NCBI GenBank assembly: GCA_018699955.1 | Contig: JABISG010000058.1 | Coordinates: 1-34,819, forward strand | Direction of reading: 5' to 3' | Origin: Planctomycetaceae bacterium | GTDB lineage: Bacteria > Planctomycetota > Planctomycetia > Planctomycetales > Planctomycetaceae | Length of the DNA stretch: 34,819 nucleotides | Shown: positions 23,446-32,257 of the stretch, piece by piece | Layout of the letters: every line of letters starts with the position of its first letter | Position numbering within the stretch: the stretch's first letter is position 1 | The notes under the pieces: generated by a model | What the model saw: the letters and a program-made list of their open reading frames with translations, nothing else | What the model was told of the DNA's origin: nothing | Database searches by the model: none | Made by a program: the position numbers and the translations under genes

Positions 23446-23811
23446 TTAGGTTTCAAGCTGTTTTCGCGTCCAAGTCGTGGGTTTTGTCGCAGTCGGGTCA
23501 AACGTGACATCAAACGAAACGGGTTCATCGAATCTTTGGCGGTCGAACAACGAACCGACTTCTATGCCGCTTAACTCTGTCCCGAGTTCACGCAATTCTT
23601 CAACGGCTTTCAAAACCCAACGTACTTGGTTCCCGTCGCAATTCAGGTAGTCGAGTTGCTCGCGTTTTCCAACGGAGACCGCTTCCTCAAAAGCGTCCTT
23701 AAAAGTGTCCGCTGCCACAATGAAGAACGAGTATTCACAGGTACAATCAGATATCGGCCGACCATCATCGACTAGCGAGAGAAACAACAGTCGAGCGCAA
23801 AAGTAAGGCAT
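23446..23811 (-). CDS. DUF4288-like small protein
   Basis: 121 residues from the ATG at 23811, where the frame becomes family-like; the 50 upstream codons (to 23961) are low quality. The segment MPYFCARLLFLSLVD, CEYSFFIVAADTFKDAFEEAVSVGKREQLDY, GNQVRWVLKAVEEL and GTELSGIEVGSLFDRQ follows the pattern of DUF4288, a roughly 90-residue family of unknown function. The DNA here and upstream to 23890 is AT-richer than the his genes, so the gene may be an insertion between hisC and hisB. Function unknown. Confidence 0.65.
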   Translation of the reverse strand: MPYFCARLLFLSLVDDGRPISDCTCEYSFFIVAADTFKDAFEEAVSVGKREQLDYLNCDGNQVRWVLKAVEELRELGTELSGIEVGSLFDRQRFDEPVSFDVTFDPTATKPTTWTRKQLET

Positions 23812-24030
23812 TGGTCGTTTGCAACATAAAGGTCCGGCAATTCTCCATTTTAGATCATACGTGTTCGCAGCTGCATTGTAACTATGTATTAAATGTGATT
23901 GAGGGTCTGTCCGAGCGGTCGATGGTCGCTTGCCGGAGCAATCGGATCGCTTTGCCGTCAAATGGCATGCGAACGGGGCAATGACGCCACAGTGACCGTT
24001 ACGATCGACACAATCGGACGCGCGATTGAG

Positions 24031-25098
24031 TCAGACGATCTCGCGCATCGCGTTGATGAACGTGCCGAGTTCGTCGTCGGTTCCCACCGTAATCCGTAAG
24101 CCGTCGATTTCGTTTTCGTCCGCCCCTGCGAATCGCATATAGCGGACGAGAATCTTGCGGTTCTTCAACTCCTCGAAGATCTGCTGGTGCCGTCCCTCGG
24201 GATGTGTGGCCCAGACGAAATTGGCCTGGCTGGTTTCGACCTCAAATCCCAATTCAGAAAGCGACGCGGTCAGCGTACTCCGTGACTGGCGGATGCGTGC
24301 GGCGTTGTCCTTCATCCATTGTTGATCTTCAAGTGCCGCCACCCCCGCAGCGAGCGACAGTGTGTTGCAGTTGTAGCTGTCTTTCACCTTCAGCATGCCG
24401 CGCGTCAAATCGGGATGCGCGACCGAGAACCCCATGCGGATTCCCGCCAGGCTGTACGACTTGCTGAGCGTGCGGGTGATGATGATGCGTTTGCCGGCAT
24501 CGGACTGTAACAATTCTCCGCTATGCGGATCGTCGCAAAAGTCGCCGTACGCTTCGTCGAGAACGAGGACGCCGTTTGGTGGCAGCAGCGCCAAGATGTC
24601 ATCGTCCGACCAACGTGTTCCGGACGGGGAGTTCGGGTTCGGCACCAGCACGAGCTTGCTGTTTTCGATGAGTGGACGGCAGGCGTCGCGATTCCACGAC
24701 CAATCGGCATTCAGTTGCAGCCGCACCCACGACGCGCCCTGAATTTCGGCCAGCGTTTCATACAGTATGTAACTGGGATACGGATAGGCAACCTGCTCTT
24801 TCGGATCGACGAACGTCCGCATGATGATCGTCAGGTTCTCGTCGCTGCCGTTGGCGGGGAGAATCCAATCGGGTTCGACATTGAACAACTCAGCCGCCAA
24901 TTGTCGAAATCGCGTGGACAACGGATCGGGGTAGACGTTCAATCGAGCATGTGCCGCCGCTTCGATGGCGGCCACAACCTTCGGTGACGGCGGATACGGA
25001 TTCTCGTTTGTGTTGAGTTTCACCCAACCGGTTTCGCGGGGTTGTTCGCCGGGAACGTAACCGGCAATTCGTTCAATATCGGGCCGAAACAAGCTCAT
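24031..25098 (-). CDS. hisC: Histidinol-phosphate aminotransferase
   Basis: 355 residues, a standard class-I/II fold PLP enzyme that transaminates imidazole acetol phosphate with glutamate in step 7 of histidine synthesis. Visible motifs: VKLNTNENPYPPSP near the N-terminus, NPNSPSG (substrate carboxylate), VLVLDEAYGDF (PLP pyridine contact) and TLSKSYSLAGIRMGF with the PLP Lys. Its product fits the hisB gene downstream, though a DUF4288-like gene sits between. Start ATG at 25098 faces the plus-strand esterase, leaving a 194-nt divergent intergenic stretch for promoters. It could also act on aromatic keto acids, as some family members do. Confidence 0.95.
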   Translation of the reverse strand: MSLFRPDIERIAGYVPGEQPRETGWVKLNTNENPYPPSPKVVAAIEAAAHARLNVYPDPLSTRFRQLAAELFNVEPDWILPANGSDENLTIIMRTFVDPKEQVAYPYPSYILYETLAEIQGASWVRLQLNADWSWNRDACRPLIENSKLVLVPNPNSPSGTRWSDDDILALLPPNGVLVLDEAYGDFCDDPHSGELLQSDAGKRIIITRTLSKSYSLAGIRMGFSVAHPDLTRGMLKVKDSYNCNTLSLAAGVAALEDQQWMKDNAARIRQSRSTLTASLSELGFEVETSQANFVWATHPEGRHQQIFEELKNRKILVRYMRFAGADENEIDGLRITVGTDDELGTFINAMREIV

Positions 25099-25204
25099 CT
25101 GTCAAACTTTCAGGGTCGCGTCGAGTCAAAATGAAAAGAACTACATCGGTCGTTCATTGCAGGAATTCGATTCTCTGTTGTGACAGACAGAGCGTCAACC
25201 GCGT

Positions 25205-25242
25205 CGGTTCGGTGTGCGGGGCGGTTTCCGAACCGGTATACT
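25205..25242 (+). promoter_or_regulatory. Hairpin and -10-like element upstream of the esterase gene
   Basis: Perfect arms CGGTTCGG (25205-25212) and CCGAACCG (25228-25235) enclose 15 nt, and TATACT (25237-25242), a good -10 match, follows directly, about 50 nt before the start codon. No convincing -35 is seen. The hairpin could be an operator. Low-confidence call. Confidence 0.3.
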
Positions 25243-25292
25243 TGGTGGGACCGAATTCGCTAACCCTTTTGAGTCGCTGCCGAGCCAACCCA

Positions 25293-26558
25293 ATGAAGAA
25301 CACATCCATTCTGTCTTGCGCAGTTGTCGGTTTCCTCTTCTGTAGCCAACTCATCGCTGAAGAATCGTTGCGTGGTCATCATGCCGACGTGAAGGTGTCG
25401 GCGGCGACACGACTCGATTGGGTGTTTGCACTGGCGAATCAAAGCCCGAAAGAGACGCCCGCCGGTTGGCTCGGTGACTACGAATCGACGAAGCAGTCAT
25501 ACGAATTGTTCGTGCCGGCCGATTACAACGCCAAACGTGCGTACCCGGTCATTCTGTTCGTTTCCCCGGGTGGACGTGGGACCGGCTACCGCAATTGGCA
25601 GGCGGTTTGTGAAAAGCAAAAAGTGATTTTCGCCAGTCCGCATGGGGCGGGGAATAATTGTCCGCCGCGACAACGGGTGCGTATCATCTTCGACGTTCTC
25701 GACGACATTCGCCGCAAGTACAACACCGATGTCGATCGCTGTTACATCGGCGGATTTTCCGGCGGCGGTCGCACTGCCTGTGCAATTGCGTTCGCTTTGC
25801 CGGAGTACTTCGGCGGGGTGATTCCCGTGTGTGCCGCCGGCGACCTGCGGCAGGAACCGTGGTTGAAGCATCGCGTGATCGCGCGGTTGAGCGTGGCGCA
25901 CGTGACGGGTGAATCGGATTTCAACCGGGGGGAAGTTTCTCGGTTTCGCGGTCCGATGTTGGCCGAGGTCGGTGTTCGCAGTCGTGTGTGGGTCGTGCCG
26001 AAAATGGGACACGGCATACCCAGCGGAGAGCCTTTGCAGGAAGTGTATCGCTGGTTGGAGTCGGGTGTGCGCGACCGGAAACAGTTGGGGAAGAAGTATC
26101 CAGCGAGCCGAATTGCTGGAACCGAAACGCTTACGCGAGCAGAGTGGGCCGATGGTTTGCTGGCTGAAGCACAGAGCAGACTGAAAAAGCGGCAGACCGT
26201 TTATTCCGGTTTGATGCAACTGATGGGACTGCGGAAACGCTGGCCCGATGTGCCTGCCGCCGAAAGCGCTCGCGCGATTCTGCTGAGTTTCGAGAGCAAG
26301 CGGGATCGGCCTTGGGAACAGGACGATCTGGCGGAGCAACGCAAGTTCTTGATCGCACAAGCACGTGCGCTGGATGCGTATGCCACCGGTGAGTTGCCGA
26401 AACAGTATGCAGCACGTCGCGGCGAAATGGCTGAGGGGGCGTTGAAACTCTGGAAGATCGTCGTCGCTGACGGCTCCGATGCGGCCGCTGTCGCGCAAGG
26501 GAAGAAACGCATCCCGGTGTTAGAGGCGCTCGTTCCAAAGACGACTGACAAGAAGTGA
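25293..26558 (+). CDS. Secreted alpha/beta hydrolase, esterase/depolymerase type
   Basis: 421 residues from the ATG at 25293, which opens a signal peptide (MKNTSILSCAVVGFLFCSQLIAEES); codons upstream to 25131 lie in the divergent promoter region. The catalytic part (about 65-280) is like feruloyl-esterase/PHB-depolymerase-type hydrolases: YPVILFVSPGGRGTGYRNW, then the nucleophile elbow GGFSGGGRTACAIAF, and VVPKMGHGIP with the candidate catalytic His. The C-terminal 140 residues form a charged helical region. It would act in the periplasm or outside, on ester or polysaccharide-linked substrates. A 24-nt gap to the next gene on the same strand suggests an operon. Confidence 0.88.
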   Translation: MKNTSILSCAVVGFLFCSQLIAEESLRGHHADVKVSAATRLDWVFALANQSPKETPAGWLGDYESTKQSYELFVPADYNAKRAYPVILFVSPGGRGTGYRNWQAVCEKQKVIFASPHGAGNNCPPRQRVRIIFDVLDDIRRKYNTDVDRCYIGGFSGGGRTACAIAFALPEYFGGVIPVCAAGDLRQEPWLKHRVIARLSVAHVTGESDFNRGEVSRFRGPMLAEVGVRSRVWVVPKMGHGIPSGEPLQEVYRWLESGVRDRKQLGKKYPASRIAGTETLTRAEWADGLLAEAQSRLKKRQTVYSGLMQLMGLRKRWPDVPAAESARAILLSFESKRDRPWEQDDLAEQRKFLIAQARALDAYATGELPKQYAARRGEMAEGALKLWKIVVADGSDAAAVAQGKKRIPVLEALVPKTTDKK

Positions 26559-26582
26559 CAGCAGGAGTGCCGAGCGCCGAAT

Positions 26583-27452
26583 ATGCACGTCGAACTTTTC
26601 CGAACCCGCACCAGCGACGGTCTATTCTTGTGCGGGCAGTTGATGTTGCCCAACGAGACGATGCAGCCGACGCTGCCGGTCGATGCGTTTCTGCTGGTGC
26701 ACGGAACGGCGAGCAACTTCTATGCGGGTGGAGTTTTGCAGACATTCGCGGAACAAGCGGTGGCGGCCGGTGCGGCTGTGCTGCGCGTCAACACGCGCGG
26801 GCACGATCAGATGGCGGCGATACCGAGCGAACGCGGCTCCGTAGCGGGCGGGGCAGCTTACGAGTGCATAGCAGAGTGTTGCTTCGATGTGACTGCGTGG
26901 GTCGAATCGCTGGTGGCTCGCGGGTTCTCGCGAATTGCGTTGGTCGGACACAGCATGGGCGCGGTTAAAGCGATTTTCAGCCAGGCGCGAGCGGCACATC
27001 CGTCGGTGAGATGCATCATTGGCATCTCACCGCCCCGGTTCTCGCACGAGCGGTTGGCATCCGGAATTGGTGGAGACGAATTCCGCGAAGACTTTCGCCG
27101 CGCATGCGAACTCGTCGATGATGGCCGTGGCAGCGAATTGATTTCGGTGCGCTATCCGTTGCCGTTGATGTTGACCGCTGACGGTTTTCTTGCCAAATAC
27201 GGGCCGCACGACGACTATGACATCGTTCGGCATCTGCCCGACGTTGCCTGTCCAACTTTGATCGTGTTGGGGACCGGAAGCGTGGCGGCTTCGTCGGCTT
27301 TTGCCGGACTGCCGGAAGAAATCGAACGGTTGGCCGCCGAGCATTCGTCGCTGGCGTTGGAGCTTGTCGAAGGCGCGAACACGGTGTATTCGACGTGCGA
27401 AGAGGTTCCATTTATGCGCGCTGCGGCGTGGTTGGTGTCCCACGGGGCGTAG
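26583..27452 (+). CDS. Alpha/beta hydrolase-fold protein, catalytic triad apparently incomplete
   Basis: 289 residues, no signal peptide, so cytoplasmic. The fold is clear: FLLVHGTASNFYAGG (oxyanion loop), VLRVNTRGHD and the nucleophile elbow ALVGHSMGAVKAIF. The third-strand loop where the acid usually stands reads VLGTGSVAA, with Ser in place of Asp, and the loop normally GADHxY reads EGANTVYST, with Thr in place of His. So two of the three triad members appear missing and the protein may be a non-hydrolytic relative, unless other residues serve. It lies 24 nt after the esterase gene. The stop codon (27450-27452) falls inside a palindromic repeat. Confidence 0.88.
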   Translation: MHVELFRTRTSDGLFLCGQLMLPNETMQPTLPVDAFLLVHGTASNFYAGGVLQTFAEQAVAAGAAVLRVNTRGHDQMAAIPSERGSVAGGAAYECIAECCFDVTAWVESLVARGFSRIALVGHSMGAVKAIFSQARAAHPSVRCIIGISPPRFSHERLASGIGGDEFREDFRRACELVDDGRGSELISVRYPLPLMLTADGFLAKYGPHDDYDIVRHLPDVACPTLIVLGTGSVAASSAFAGLPEEIERLAAEHSSLALELVEGANTVYSTCEEVPFMRAAAWLVSHGA

Positions 27453-27460
27453 CCCGTGGG
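27439..27460. repeat. REP-like palindrome whose loop holds a stop codon
   Basis: Perfect arms CCCACGGG (27439-27446) and CCCGTGGG (27453-27460) flank GCGTAG, which contains the TAG stop of the hydrolase gene. It is a sister, in inverted orientation, of the element at 78-99. It lies between convergent genes (the hydrolase and xseB), so it may end transcription from either side. Confidence 0.7.
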
Positions 27461-27490
27461 CTTTGGATGAAGAGCCATTTGGTTGAGGAA

Positions 27491-27880
27491 TTAGAAGAGG
27501 CGTTTGCGGGGGTCGGACTCTTCGTCTTGGACGGTTTCCGCTTTGTCGGTGGCTTTCTTAGTGGTGGTCCGCTTGCGGCGACCGGCCGACGTCTTTTTCT
27601 GCTGAACGGTCGATGTGGCATCAAACGGTTCGGTCAATGGACGTCCGGCTTCGTCGGTGCCGGTGAGAATTTCGATTTTCTGTTCCGCTTTCTCGAGTGT
27701 CCCGTAACAGTTGCGGAGCAGCGCGATGCCCTGCTCGAACCGCTGCATCGATTCGTCGAGGCCGATTTGTCCCGCTTCGAGATCGTCAACGATCTGCTGT
27801 AGCTCGGTTAGCGCTTGCTCGAAACTTGGTTCGGGCGAAGTCTCGTCGGCGCCAGGTTGCTTGTCTTTTGCCTTAGCCAT
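27491..27880 (-). CDS. xseB: Exodeoxyribonuclease VII small subunit
   Basis: 129 residues. Residues 18-75 match XseB: FEQALTELQQIVDDLEAGQIGLDESMQRFEQGIALLRNCYGTLEKAEQKIEIL, two long helices that bind the large subunit XseA; the complex degrades single-stranded DNA in the cytoplasm. Typical XseB is about 80 residues; the extra C-terminus is a Lys/Arg/Thr-rich, probably disordered tail (TSAGRRKRTTTKKATDK). xseA is not in this window. Start ATG at 27880; the gene stands alone, downstream of the cyclase gene's stop by 84 nt on the same strand. Confidence 0.92.
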   Translation of the reverse strand: MAKAKDKQPGADETSPEPSFEQALTELQQIVDDLEAGQIGLDESMQRFEQGIALLRNCYGTLEKAEQKIEILTGTDEAGRPLTEPFDATSTVQQKKTSAGRRKRTTTKKATDKAETVQDEESDPRKRLF

Positions 27881-27964
27881 TCGTGGTGTCGATTCAATTC
27901 GGGGTGAGGATGTCGGATGGTTTGAATACTCTGTAGGGTACGCCGATGTTTGATATGTGGTGCC

Positions 27965-30900
27965 TTATTTGACGGTCATTGTTGTAACACCGGACCAGTC
28001 GGCCGGTGGTGGGGTGGCCATGAAGCGTTCGCAGCGTTCGATGTAAAGCTGTGATGGTACGTCGTCGTTGTCAATTGCCAGCGTCTTTTGAAATAGCGTG
28101 AGTGCATCGTGCCATTTGCGATCCTGAAAGGCGGCGATCCCTGCGTTGAAGTGGTTGAGAAATTGCTGCTCTGTTTCATCGAGTGGCGGCACGCCGACGG
28201 GGTTAAAAATTCGTGTCGGTTCGAGTTTGCCCTGCACCTGAATACGGTCGATTTCGCGTCCGGCAATTCGATTCCCCAGTCGCTTCCAGGTCTTTTCGCC
28301 AACGATCAACTGCACGCCGTATTGCTTCGTTGTTCCCTGCAGCCGGGATGCAAGATTTACTCCGTCGCCGATGACCGTGTAGTCGAACTTGTCGTCGGAA
28401 CCGAAGTTGCCGACGCGGACAACATCGGTGTTAATGCCGATGCCGATGTGAATTTCGGGCAACCCCTGTTCAGACCATTCCTTCTGCAAATCTGCCAGGC
28501 GATCAATCATCTTCAGCGCGGTTAACGTGGCTTGAGTGGCATGGTCTTCCATTTCCAGCGGTGCGCCGTAGAAGACCATCATTTCGTCGCCGATGTATTT
28601 GTCGATTGTGCCGCCGTGGTCCTGGGCGATGCGGCTCATGGGAGTGAAGAAACCGTTGAGGTATTTCTGCAATTGCTCGGCCGTGAGCTTTTCGGCGATT
28701 CCACTGAATCCGCGAATGTCGGCGAACAAAATGGAAAGGTCGGCGTCTTCTCCACCCAACCGCACCAGTTCGGGCTGACTTATCAGTTTGTCGACCATCG
28801 CGGGGTGCAGATAGTACTGGAACACTTCGCGAACCTTTTGCTTTTCCCGCACGTCGTTCCACCACCGCCGTGTTGTGATGACGAGAAAACAGGCAAACAC
28901 ACCGGACATGGGCAGCACCGGGCTGGCCAGTGTATCGACTTGCGCGAGTGCCAGAAAATGGCCATAGAAGATAATCAGCAGGCCGACCGACATCGCGGCG
29001 AACGACCACTTTGCCGGCGTTCGGTTAAAGAACCACGAAAATCCACCCGCGAGAACGATTGTTAAAATGGCAGCAGACAATAGCCCCGGTGCGGAAAGAT
29101 ACCGCCCGGTGAGCATGGTGTTGATGGCTGCGAAATTGATGCTGATGCCGGGAATGTTCGGGCCAACCGGTGTGCGTTTCAGATCTGTTCCAGCTGTCGT
29201 CGTGTCGCCTACCAGACAGAGTTTGCCTTTAACGCGTTTCAGCAAACTTCTAAGAGCTTGGTCTCGTTCGACTTCCGCTTGGGGGATTGCCTTCTGGAGT
29301 TTCAAGATATTCATTGCCGCGATGAGCGATTGATCGTTGGCCGCGACGTCTGCAGGCGTCGCATTTCTTGCCCGTGAAAGCAGGGCCTGCACTCCCTCGT
29401 GTTTTAGCACCAGTGGGATGCGTTGGTTGTCGAACAGCTTCTCCGCTTTCTTGGCATCGCTGAAATCCTCAGTGATATAGTTCTCAATAATCTCGTTCAG
29501 CAAGGCATCGCATTTTTCCTGCTCACTGAAACCGAGGTCGATCTGATCGTCATTGTCTAATTGAATAATGTTGATTCGCAGGTTGTATCGCATGCGTTGG
29601 AGATTGGCGTCATAGTCTGCCAAATCGATGAGATCGGCGACGGAGAGTTGGGGGATTCTATCTTCCCAGTCTCGTCTTCCGGTTTCAGGATCGAGTTTCC
29701 CATTCATCGGCCAATTAATGACCAACCGGCCACCGGAATCAACCGGAAGGATTTGATCGGTTCCGATGCGGATCGAGCCGTTCATGACTCGCAGGTCAGT
29801 CGGTTCCGTTCCGAGATGCATTGCCAGGACTGTCAACGATTGGTGAGTCAACCCGCGGTCACCCCACCGGGCCAGCAGCTGCATTCGGCGGAAGGTTCCA
29901 TCGCCGTCGGCGTCAAAGTCGGCAAATCCAAGTTTGGCATTTGCCGCAAAGTCGTCGAGCGGAACGTGCGGGTCGTCTGTCATCATTATTGGCAAATCAG
30001 CGATGAGTTCAGGCGTTGCGTGTGCGCGAAGCCGCGTCAGCACGCGCCGTCTGTCAACAGCATCGGATACCATATTGAAAACAGGGGACGCCGGTCTGTA
30101 CAGCCCCTTTTCAATTCGATTGGGTGCGCGTGTTGCAATGCGGTTGACGGCAACATCGAATGCCGGATCGAAGAGTCGCGAAACGATCTTAATATCGATC
30201 CCAAGTTCTTCGGAAACATCAGTGGCCGTCAACTCGATAGGCGGTTGCAGGATGTCCTGCTCCAGGAGGCCAACGATTTTCTGCAGGTTGCTATCTCGGG
30301 CGATTCGGTCGGCGGCTAATTCACACGCAGGTTCGTACATCAGCGTTGCATCGCGGGAATCAATCGAGAGCCTTTGCGCAAGATCCTGCACTTTTAACAG
30401 CGCGTCCTGCTGCAACAGTTCGGCCATCGCCTCAAACTTAGGCTGCAGATCACGTCGAACTGGCGCCGCCGGCGCCAGCAGGTGAAACGAAATCACGACC
30501 TGGCTCAATTCCGACAACGAGTCGCTCAGCAGCCGATCTTCCAGATAGTGGTTCTGCAAATTCGGGCCGTACCGCACCGCGTCGTCCGGAATCCCGTCGC
30601 GCGCCGCTTCTTCCTGATAGAACGAGTCGGGGCTGCCGCGGTCGAGGAACAGCATGTCCACCAACACGGTCTTGGCACCGAGTCGCTCGAGTTGGCGCAG
30701 CGCGCGCGCCATCCGATGTCGTTGATCATTCTTGCCGAATTGAGCTGCCGCATAATCGTCTAAAGAGACCTGCAGCAAATCGGGATGAATTTCTGCCGGC
30801 GCGCGGCGTTTCAGAAACTGATCCTGGACGATCCAGTCCAAACGCTGCCGAATGCCGAAAGGATCGAACGTTCCCCATGCCAGCACGGCGATCAGCGAAA

Positions 30901-31069
30901 TGACCACCCAACTAGTTGTCGATGTCAGTCGCAGTCGTTCGATCAGCTTCACAGTACGAATCTTGCCGCAAGACGTTGCACGCAGGGCTGCGCGGCCGAT
31001 CTGATGATTACTCCAGTGGAGGCGCGCCGCCCTTCCCGTCGATTCGCGGCTGAAACGAGCCGCAAACAT
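27965..31069 (-). CDS. CHASE2-domain adenylate/guanylate cyclase
   Basis: 1034 residues from ATG 31069; a GTG at 30952 (VKLIERLRL) would remove 39 poorly conserved residues and is equally likely. Order: one helix (TSWVVISLIAVLAWGTF), an extracytoplasmic CHASE2 sensor (residues about 60-620; opening DQFLKRRAPAEIHPDLLQVSLDD, closing LVGDTTTAGTDL and PGISINFAAINTML) enlarged by two inserts, three helices, a class III cyclase domain (about 770-960) and a short TPR-like tail. The cyclase has FADIRGF and IGDEMM metal aspartates and YTVIGDGVNLASRL with the transition-state Asn and Arg, so it is predicted active. CHASE2 cyclases are often beside FecR-domain proteins, as here. Confidence 0.93.
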   Translation of the reverse strand: MFAARFSRESTGRAARLHWSNHQIGRAALRATSCGKIRTVKLIERLRLTSTTSWVVISLIAVLAWGTFDPFGIRQRLDWIVQDQFLKRRAPAEIHPDLLQVSLDDYAAAQFGKNDQRHRMARALRQLERLGAKTVLVDMLFLDRGSPDSFYQEEAARDGIPDDAVRYGPNLQNHYLEDRLLSDSLSELSQVVISFHLLAPAAPVRRDLQPKFEAMAELLQQDALLKVQDLAQRLSIDSRDATLMYEPACELAADRIARDSNLQKIVGLLEQDILQPPIELTATDVSEELGIDIKIVSRLFDPAFDVAVNRIATRAPNRIEKGLYRPASPVFNMVSDAVDRRRVLTRLRAHATPELIADLPIMMTDDPHVPLDDFAANAKLGFADFDADGDGTFRRMQLLARWGDRGLTHQSLTVLAMHLGTEPTDLRVMNGSIRIGTDQILPVDSGGRLVINWPMNGKLDPETGRRDWEDRIPQLSVADLIDLADYDANLQRMRYNLRINIIQLDNDDQIDLGFSEQEKCDALLNEIIENYITEDFSDAKKAEKLFDNQRIPLVLKHEGVQALLSRARNATPADVAANDQSLIAAMNILKLQKAIPQAEVERDQALRSLLKRVKGKLCLVGDTTTAGTDLKRTPVGPNIPGISINFAAINTMLTGRYLSAPGLLSAAILTIVLAGGFSWFFNRTPAKWSFAAMSVGLLIIFYGHFLALAQVDTLASPVLPMSGVFACFLVITTRRWWNDVREKQKVREVFQYYLHPAMVDKLISQPELVRLGGEDADLSILFADIRGFSGIAEKLTAEQLQKYLNGFFTPMSRIAQDHGGTIDKYIGDEMMVFYGAPLEMEDHATQATLTALKMIDRLADLQKEWSEQGLPEIHIGIGINTDVVRVGNFGSDDKFDYTVIGDGVNLASRLQGTTKQYGVQLIVGEKTWKRLGNRIAGREIDRIQVQGKLEPTRIFNPVGVPPLDETEQQFLNHFNAGIAAFQDRKWHDALTLFQKTLAIDNDDVPSQLYIERCERFMATPPPADWSGVTTMTVK

Positions 31070-31198
31070 CTGGCTATTCGACAGGGGTCAACTCGCGCGA
31101 TCATACCGAATGTGGCGAGCAACGTCACGCGCGATGTGGTGCTGAAGTTCTTCTCGCTGCGATGCTGTGCCAGAAGACGCGGTCCACAGGACATACCC

Positions 31199-32167
31199 TT
31201 ACGGGTTGAACGTGGGAGTCATCGGATTGGTCATGGGCTGCTGGCCGCCCGGGTTATGTTGATTCTGTTGGTTGAAGAAATTGATGAGATTCTGCTCGTC
31301 CGCCAAATCGCTACGTCCTTGACCGTTGATCAATCGGTCGCGGTTCAAGTTGCCTTCGCGCTTGTTAGATTCTCCGGAGTTGTAAAGAAACGGTCGAGAG
31401 ACGAGGACACGACGTACAAAATCGACTTCAAAACCACGACGGTGTGGACCGGCGATAGTTCTGCTGGGTCGTAGGGCGGCGACCTCGATTGCCCGCAGCA
31501 GGCGACCGCCGCGGCGGTCGTTCTCGGCGCGTTTCAGTATTCCCTGAAACGCGCGTGCCGAACGAGACCGTGGGATGGCGTCGTTCGTCATAGCCGCCCC
31601 GACAATGCCCATTGTCAGCGAATCGCCTCGATCAATGGACGCTTCAAGCTCGGCGATTTCTGTCCCGCGAACGGCAACGACGGATCGTGGCGTGCGGACC
31701 CGAAACGACGGCGGCACCGCAGTGCGGACGACTCCGGCGCGAATCACTCCCTGTCGCACGTCGAGCAGTGTTCGCGTCTGCGGGCCTTGTTGAAGCGCTT
31801 GGGTGATCTCCATGTCACTGTAGCCACGGACGATCACTGCCGAGAGGACTTCCTCTGTGACTGGTCGCTGAAACTCCAGTTTGCAGATGGCGCCGGGGTT
31901 GGCGTGGACGCGATCGCCCTGCGAGAGTTTGCTGTCGATGGTGACCCGCTGTCGGCGACCGCCGCGCGTGTAATACACGGTCCCCGAGACCGACTCGACG
32001 ACGATGACCAATCGGTCGGCATTCGCAGCGGGAGCCGGCGCCGCTGGCTGACCGCGCAAATCGCTACCGTCGAAAGCCGCCGCGGTGAACGCTGCCACGA
32101 TGGCCAGGCAAATAAACTGAACCAGCGGGCGGTTGAATCGGTTCGTTCTCTTCGTCACGTCCGTCAT
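31199..32167 (-). CDS. Secreted FecR-domain protein
   Basis: 322 residues; signal peptide or anchor FICLAIVAAFTAAAF. The FecR domain is recognised by VVIVVESVSGTVYYTRGG, a LSQGDRVHANPGAICKLEF block, and FRVRTPRSVVAVRGTEI, the signature of the family. FecR-domain proteins of this sort have a periplasmic beta structure and are often encoded beside CHASE2 sensor proteins. The C-terminal third is Arg- and then Asn/Gln/Pro-rich (NLINFFNQQNQHNPGG) and probably disordered. Start ATG at 32167 with AGAGGAA just upstream. The cyclase gene begins 129 nt downstream, so the two are likely one transcript. Confidence 0.9.
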   Translation of the reverse strand: MTDVTKRTNRFNRPLVQFICLAIVAAFTAAAFDGSDLRGQPAAPAPAANADRLVIVVESVSGTVYYTRGGRRQRVTIDSKLSQGDRVHANPGAICKLEFQRPVTEEVLSAVIVRGYSDMEITQALQQGPQTRTLLDVRQGVIRAGVVRTAVPPSFRVRTPRSVVAVRGTEIAELEASIDRGDSLTMGIVGAAMTNDAIPRSRSARAFQGILKRAENDRRGGRLLRAIEVAALRPSRTIAGPHRRGFEVDFVRRVLVSRPFLYNSGESNKREGNLNRDRLINGQGRSDLADEQNLINFFNQQNQHNPGGQQPMTNPMTPTFNP

Positions 32168-32257
32168 TTCCTCTGACCTCGTTTCTTCAGCGTGTCACCA
32201 TCGCCGAACGGTGAACACGGTTCGCCTCGTTGCTACTTTTATCTCTGCATCAACCGG

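Noticed and set aside
23900..23965. tRNA-Ser-like D-arm (GTCCGAGCGGTCGATGG)
   Set aside because: The following anticodon stem would have a 4-nt loop and no T-arm (GGTTCGA) follows, so no tRNA can be folded.
29880..29930. EF-hand-like DFDADGDG in the cyclase
   Set aside because: It sits at the DxDGxxR position of the CHASE2 domain and lacks the hydrophobic position 8 and the Glu at position 12 of an EF-hand loop.
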